From a bacterium CG2_30_54_10 (GTDB taxonomy: Bacteria > Muiribacteriota > Ozemobacteria > Ozemobacterales > Ozemobacteraceae): DNA of 10,565 bases. This document shows positions 7,601 to 10,565 of this stretch, piece by piece (within the stretch, counting starts at the first letter, position 1; the number at the start of each line of letters is the position of its first letter). Made by a program: the position numbers and the translations under genes. The notes beneath the pieces were generated by a model that worked only from the letters and a program-made list of their open reading frames with translations, ran no database searches and had not been told where the DNA came from. The stretch covers positions 1 through 10,565 of the forward strand of contig MNYA01000378.1 of NCBI GenBank assembly GCA_001872985.1, in the 5' to 3' direction.

Positions 7601-10565
7601 ATATTACCGAAATCAAAATCCGTATGGTAGTGACCATTCGCAGCCCTCTTACCTGTCGTGCAAAGTCGGGCATCTGTCAAACCTGCTACGGAGCCGATCT
7701 GGCGACTGGCGGCCTTGTAGACCTTGGAGAGGCGGTCGGCATCATCGCGGCCCAGTCCATTGGCGAGCCCGGAACGCAGCTTACCATGAGAACCTTCCAT
7801 CTTGGCGGCGTCGCTCTTGCCCAGCGCTCGTTCATCAAGGCACGCACTGCCGGTGTCATCAGGTTCGATCACCTTCGCTTGGCAAAGATCCATGACCGGG
7901 CGAAGTTTGAAATCGGTTCCGGAACAGAGACCTTCGACAAAACCGAGTTCGACCAGAATATCCGCGAAGTCGTCGTCGGCGGCCAGGTTGTCATCGAAGG
8001 TAAGGGGGGGCGCAAAGATCGCACCCATATTCCGGTCGGCGCTGATATGAAGGTACGAGAAGGAGACAAGGTTTCTCCGGGGAAACCCCTCGCTGAATAC
8101 AATCCAAACAATGTCGTTTCCGGTTACACCGGGGAAGTCATTTTCGAGCACCTCGATCTCAAAGATGGCATGGTCGTTTCGGAAAGCGGCATCGTCCAGA
8201 TCGCAACCCAGGAGTTCGACCAGGTCAAGAAAGAATTCATCATTGAGGAATACAAAATCCCTCAGGGCGCCACCCTCAAAGTCGGTGACAACGATATCAT
8301 TCACGCCGGTAACGTTCTGGCTGAAATTTCGGCCGAACAACATGCCGCAATTGCCCGCGTTGATGGCACCGTGAAATTTGAGAACATTCGCGTCAAGAAC
8401 CGCCAGGTCATTAGCGACAACGGGATGGTATTCATCTTCCCCAAAGATGTCGATCCCGCCAGGGATAGAAAGGAATACCCGTTGCCGCGTGGCGTCAAGG
8501 AAGCTCGCGATTTGACCGTCAAGACCGGCGGAATGATTCTCAACATCAAAAATGGGGATCCGGTTTCGCCTGGTGAACGGCTCCTTTCCGTCGTCTCCGA
8601 GGCGGAGGGGATCCTCCATCTTTCCGCGAACGGAACCGCCCTGGCAGTTTCCAAGGATGTCGTTGAGGAGTTCGAGTTCAAAGGTGAACTGGAAGCCAGG
8701 ATCGACAAGAAAAATCAGGAGCTTTCGCTTATCGCCCCTATCTCCGGTGTTGTCCGGACGATCAGCGAGAAGAGTGCGGCGAACAAAACTCTCGATCGAA
8801 AACGCGTTATCATCAAGAATGAGATCGAGTATTCCGTTCCCCGCGGCGTTATATTACGGCCGAAAGAAAATTGCAAAATACCGAATGGCCAGGACGTCCT
8901 TGATGGTGGGGAGCTAACCACCAAGATGGTGATCCAGGCAGAGATCGACGGTGTCGCTGAACTTGTCCACGCAAAGGCTGAGAAGCGTGTCCACCTGATT
9001 TCCGAAGATCTTGGAATTCTCAACAATGCTGTTCTTTCACGGCCCTTGATGAACAAGGACACCGAGGAAGAGTTGGCTGCCTCAGGCATCAAGATCGACG
9101 AAGATCTTCTTGCGATTATCAACGAACATCGTTCCGAAATCCGTGAGATCTACCTCCTTGCCGGGGAAACCGATGCGGTAAATATCCGCGGCGAAGACCA
9201 AACCATCCAATACATCATACCGCCAGGAGGCCAAATTGCCGTTGACGATGGACAACTGGTAAAAGCCGGGGACAAGGTTGTTTCCGATATAGATCCGATC
9301 AAGAGTGAGATCACCGGAAAGGTCAACTACATCTATGGTTACAATAAGGTGATCTGCGAGGAAATCATCGAAAAGATCCTGGTGTACTCGGGTGTGGAGT
9401 TCAGTTACCCGGCCACTCTTAATTTGAAATTCGAGCGCACCGCGGTGAAGGGCGGCGAATTGACCGCTGTTCCGATTCCGTTCGAAGAAATTGAACAGAT
9501 GGATCCGGATGAAGCGACCGGGGGTTCAGGCATTCGCCTTCGCCAGCGCGTAACGCACGAGAAGAAGTACAAGATCACCCGCGAAATGGCCGCTGCTCTC
9601 TCGGTACTTGTAAAAGATGGTCAGAAAATCAAGGAGGGACAGACACTTGCAGCGATGACCTCGTCGAACAAGGGTGTCGTCCTTCTTGAAAGAATGCTCT
9701 CCAAAGAAGGAAAAACCAAGACCACCATCAACAAAATCGTCATTCAGCCAGGGGAGGCCTATCAGATTCTCGATGGCGCCGAACTCCGCATCGAAGACGG
9801 CCAAGAGGTAAAAAAAGGCGAAATTATCGCAAAGTGGGGCCTCGCAGGCAGGAAGACCACCGATATCATTCAGGGTCTTCCTCGGGTGGCCGAGTTGTTC
9901 GAGGTGCGGCGTCCCAAGAAAGAAGCCGTCATCTCGGAAGAGGCTGGAATTATCAAGATTTCAGGGACAACTATCTCGATCACTGACATCAATACCAACG
10001 TAGAAAAGCCGATACGAGTTCAGTATGCTGCTCCAGGGCTTGTGGTACATGATGGCGAATACATTGAAGCCGGTGACTCGATCACCGACGGAAAGGTCTT
10101 CCCAAAAAAGTTGGTCAAGGTGGTCGGTCTTCCCAATGCCCGCAGATACCTGATCGACGAGATCCAGCGCGTGTACCGCGATCAAGGCGTCAGCATCAAC
10201 GATAAGCACCTGGAGATCATCGTGCGACAAATGCTTCGCAAGATTAACATCACCGATCCGGGTGATACCGAATTCCTTCCCAATGAATCGATTCATGTGA
10301 AAAACTTCGAAGATAAGGTACACCGGATGACACAGGCTAAGAAACGCCCTCCAAGCGGTTATCCGATGATTCAGGGAATCACCAAGGCTTCTCTGACCAC
10401 CGATAGCTTTATCTCCGCTGCCTCCTTCCAGGAGACAACCCGGGTTTTGACCAAAGCGGCCATTAAATCCAAGGTCGATTTCCTGAAGGGTTTGAAAGAG
10501 AACCTGATCATTGGGAAGCTGATCCCCGCTGGAACCGGGCTTTCCATTAAACATAAGGTGACCTT
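4603..10565 (+). CDS. rpoC: DNA-directed RNA polymerase beta-prime subunit, 3' end cut by window
   Basis: Beta-prime carries the catalytic magnesium site and the clamp of RNA polymerase. I translated the frame through to the window end: 1987 codons with no stop or frameshift, against 1407 residues in E. coli. Landmarks in order: first zinc site C60, C62, C75, C78; [34 protein letters not shown]; catalytic loop NADFDGDQM with D455, D457, D459; bridge helix region at about 779-810 ([16 protein letters not shown]); second zinc site C873, C1018, C1025, C1028; first trigger helix with Q1059, M1062, R1063, H1066; second trigger helix region [14 protein letters not shown] (1759-1772); [14 protein letters not shown] (1867-1880); [20 protein letters not shown] (1926-1945); and [11 protein letters not shown] near the end. 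E. coli continues only a few dozen residues past this point, so the full protein is probably 2000-2100 residues. The excess length comes from insertions at about 512-587, 906-959 and 1070-1752. The start at 4603 is supported by TAAGGAG. Confidence 0.99.
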   Translation, partial: MLDMDKFDAIQISIASPEKIRSWSYGEVKKPETINYRTHKPERDGLFCERIFGPQKDWECFCGKYKSIRYRGIICERCNVEITKAAVRRERMGHIQLVTPVVHIWYSKGSPNYIALLLDISARDLEKVLYFQSYIVVDPGNLPLSKKQLLPEEGSGGEMGYRELREKYGDMFVAKMGAEAIKDLLAEIDLKKLETELTVQLRTATGTRKLHLLKRMELVKWYVASISRPEWMVLEVIPVIPPDLRPMVQLDGGRFATSDLNDLYRRVINRNNRLKRLIKLQAPDIIIKNEKRMLQEAVNALVDNGRRGKLVTGPNNRPLKSLTDMLKGKQGRFRQNLLGKRVDYSGRSVIVVGPRLKLHQAGLPKKMALELFKPFVMNRLVQKGIAHNIKSAKKMIEREKFEVWDILEDVIRHHPIMLNRAPTLHRLGIQAFEPVLIEGKAIQIHPLVCSAYNADFDGDQMAVHVPLLLDAQIEARMLMLSSNNILKPADGRPVCHPTQDMTIGLFYLTIERTEGGDYPTMDLSIEKGGTWEKLLLNPGRPFDLRLADEIQDVEGAQILDQGTVIDSSEVVEKLKKAKITEIAVFKPPVFMTADEAVNAYETGQFNLQFPIYIHRSAFSEGKILSILGPEDPKSRRNCYLRTTIGRIIFNDALPDEFPFQNVQVRKETVSNTIKRLFFLFPLDAVGATLDKTKDLGFKFATLSGLTISMADMAIPPKKKEILDRADQSALKVKERWELGEISRDERKQTEINIWTKATEDVSDDLLDVFESTAKTGEYNPVYMMAFSGARGNMQQIRQLAAMRGLMSNPKGDILAFPIKANFREGLTQAEYFISTYGARKGLVDTALRTADSGYLTRRLVDVAQDVVITILDCKTVHGIEIFPIRQTRTSNNILVDDIVVPMRYRLAGRVLSKNCVNPVTGHGASVTVDGNEIKLVAGLYCTDDIAAEIENICEVLVPLAKVKPGMIVAEQMIDPKTNRVILRPDRVLNEPILRRIEETDITEIKIRMVVTIRSPLTCRAKSGICQTCYGADLATGGLVDLGEAVGIIAAQSIGEPGTQLTMRTFHLGGVALAQRSFIKARTAGVIRFDHLRLAKIHDRAKFEIGSGTETFDKTEFDQNIREVVVGGQVVIEGKGGRKDRTHIPVGADMKVREGDKVSPGKPLAEYNPNNVVSGYTGEVIFEHLDLKDGMVVSESGIVQIATQEFDQVKKEFIIEEYKIPQGATLKVGDNDIIHAGNVLAEISAEQHAAIARVDGTVKFENIRVKNRQVISDNGMVFIFPKDVDPARDRKEYPLPRGVKEARDLTVKTGGMILNIKNGDPVSPGERLLSVVSEAEGILHLSANGTALAVSKDVVEEFEFKGELEARIDKKNQELSLIAPISGVVRTISEKSAANKTLDRKRVIIKNEIEYSVPRGVILRPKENCKIPNGQDVLDGGELTTKMVIQAEIDGVAELVHAKAEKRVHLISEDLGILNNAVLSRPLMNKDTEEELAASGIKIDEDLLAIINEHRSEIREIYLLAGETDAVNIRGEDQTIQYIIPPGGQIAVDDGQLVKAGDKVVSDIDPIKSEITGKVNYIYGYNKVICEEIIEKILVYSGVEFSYPATLNLKFERTAVKGGELTAVPIPFEEIEQMDPDEATGGSGIRLRQRVTHEKKYKITREMAAALSVLVKDGQKIKEGQTLAAMTSSNKGVVLLERMLSKEGKTKTTINKIVIQPGEAYQILDGAELRIEDGQEVKKGEIIAKWGLAGRKTTDIIQGLPRVAELFEVRRPKKEAVISEEAGIIKISGTTISITDINTNVEKPIRVQYAAPGLVVHDGEYIEAGDSITDGKVFPKKLVKVVGLPNARRYLIDEIQRVYRDQGVSINDKHLEIIVRQMLRKINITDPGDTEFLPNESIHVKNFEDKVHRMTQAKKRPPSGYPMIQGITKASLTTDSFISAASFQETTRVLTKAAIKSKVDFLKGLKENLIIGKLIPAGTGLSIKHKVT
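6136..6366 (+). other. Insertion of about 75 residues in beta-prime after the catalytic domain
   Basis: In E. coli the segment after the catalytic domain (DVVLGLYYMTRD) leads quickly into the next conserved stretch. Here GLFYLT (505-510) is followed by roughly 75 extra residues (about 512-587) before [15 protein letters not shown]. The second half reads like the recurring module seen elsewhere in these subunits: [12 protein letters not shown], a helix-like stretch [12 protein letters not shown], and ITEIAVF ending at 585. The location is on the surface near the secondary-channel side of the enzyme, judged by alignment to E. coli from memory. I infer a lineage-specific domain. No function can be assigned. 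Confidence 0.65.
7318..7479 (+). other. Extra module inside the second zinc site of beta-prime
   Basis: The first ligand of the second zinc site, C873, and the second, C1018, are 145 residues apart. The equivalent E. coli cysteines (814 and 888) are 74 apart. The extra length is accounted for by a module at about 906-959 ([16 protein letters not shown] at its start, ICEVLVPL at its end). It precedes the standard module at about 964-1006 ([17 protein letters not shown] ... ITEIKI). The two look like divergent tandem copies. The extra copy holds C915, C941 and C953. These are not known zinc ligands, and I infer no metal role for them. Confidence 0.6.
7810..9855 (+). other. Giant trigger-loop insertion (SI3-like) with about seven sandwich-barrel hybrid motifs
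   Basis: The trigger loop is interrupted right after MRTFHLGG (1062-1069) and resumes at [10 protein letters not shown] (1753-1762), leaving about 680 inserted residues. Bacillus and Thermus have a handful of residues here, E. coli SI3 has about 190, and cyanobacterial Si3 is of roughly this size. Inside I see repeated units of the form 'Y/H-x-hydrophobic-P-x-G ... DG-x-x-V-x-x-G-x-x-LA', typical of sandwich-barrel hybrid motifs. They begin near residues 1142, 1217, 1292 (divergent), 1410, 1537, 1656 and 1713. The seventh ([20 protein letters not shown], 1714-1733) resembles the last unit of E. coli SI3. Residues 1467-1536 form a non-barrel linker with a helix-rich part, and 1587-1655 a second linker. 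There are no transmembrane segments and only two cysteines (C1424, C1585). Confidence 0.88.

Noticed and set aside
8004..8010. Run of seven G's in rpoC as a frameshift or phase-variation site
   Set aside because: The reading frame keeps barrel-motif sequence on both sides, and switching off an essential gene is implausible. At most it is a sequencing-error hotspot.
7477..8619. Long minus-strand open frame of 380 codons
   Set aside because: It lies wholly inside rpoC, opposite the trigger-loop insertion. Its translation has no recognisable motif, and the sense frame is uninterrupted.
7810..9855. Insertion as an intein or mobile element
   Set aside because: There are no splicing-junction residues, no endonuclease motifs and no terminal repeats. 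The barrel repeats and position match the known SI3 insertion point.
1..10565. CRISPR arrays, tRNA or rRNA genes, insertion sequences
   Set aside because: No direct-repeat array, no tRNA-like or rRNA sequence, and no transposase motif was seen on either strand.

Overview
The window holds the two large-subunit genes of a bacterial RNA polymerase in their usual order. rpoB (475-4566, complete, 1363 residues) is followed after 36 bases by rpoC (4603 to the window end, 1987 codons visible, no stop reached). A 474-base leader with no recognisable gene precedes them. The organism is bacterial: all universal bacterial beta and beta-prime motifs are present. The N-terminal part of beta-prime resembles the compact form of diderm bacteria and has no Thermus-like N-terminal insertion. 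Base composition looks balanced in the genes and AT-rich in the leader. I cannot assign a phylum. The set of lineage-specific insertions fits none of the model phyla I can recall (Proteobacteria, Firmicutes, Deinococcus-Thermus, Cyanobacteria), which suggests a deep or poorly sampled lineage.

Layout. Positions 1-188 show nothing I can name. At 189-217 lies a fully consensus housekeeping promoter: TTGACA, a 17-base spacer, then TGG-TATAAT with an extended -10. Its transcript would carry a leader of about 250 nt. That leader contains two consecutive terminator-like hairpins (305-350 and 376-398), then a TAAGGAG ribosome-binding site and rpoB. rpoC has an identical TAAGGAG site and is clearly cotranscribed and translationally paired with rpoB. 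The arrangement suggests that rpoBC can be transcribed independently of whatever lies upstream, with premature termination (attenuation) in the leader as a possible control.

The protein products are the notable part. The catalytic core is intact: NADFDGDQM, the bridge helix, trigger helices, both zinc sites, the beta active-site lysines and the rifampicin pocket. It is decorated with several insertions: (1) a Cys-rich stretch of about 37 residues in the beta N-terminal lobe, C-x2-C-x8-C-x4-C-x6-C; (2) an extra module of about 50-60 residues in beta before the RSNQGTC motif; (3) a very acidic beta C-terminal tail; (4) an insertion of about 75 residues in beta-prime after the catalytic domain; (5) an extra module that doubles the spacing inside the second beta-prime zinc site; and (6) an insertion of about 680 residues in the trigger loop, built from roughly seven sandwich-barrel hybrid motifs. 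The last is a third of the protein and is similar in scale to the cyanobacterial/chloroplast Si3, but it lies in an unsplit rpoC. A short module of the form 'N/D-P-x-T-G-E-hydrophobic ... helix ... EV-x-V' recurs about six times across the two subunits and seems to be the building block of several insertions.

Beta and beta-prime together form the catalytic cleft of RNA polymerase. Everything in the window therefore serves one machine, and the unusual biology, if any, is in how this enzyme is built and how its synthesis is controlled.
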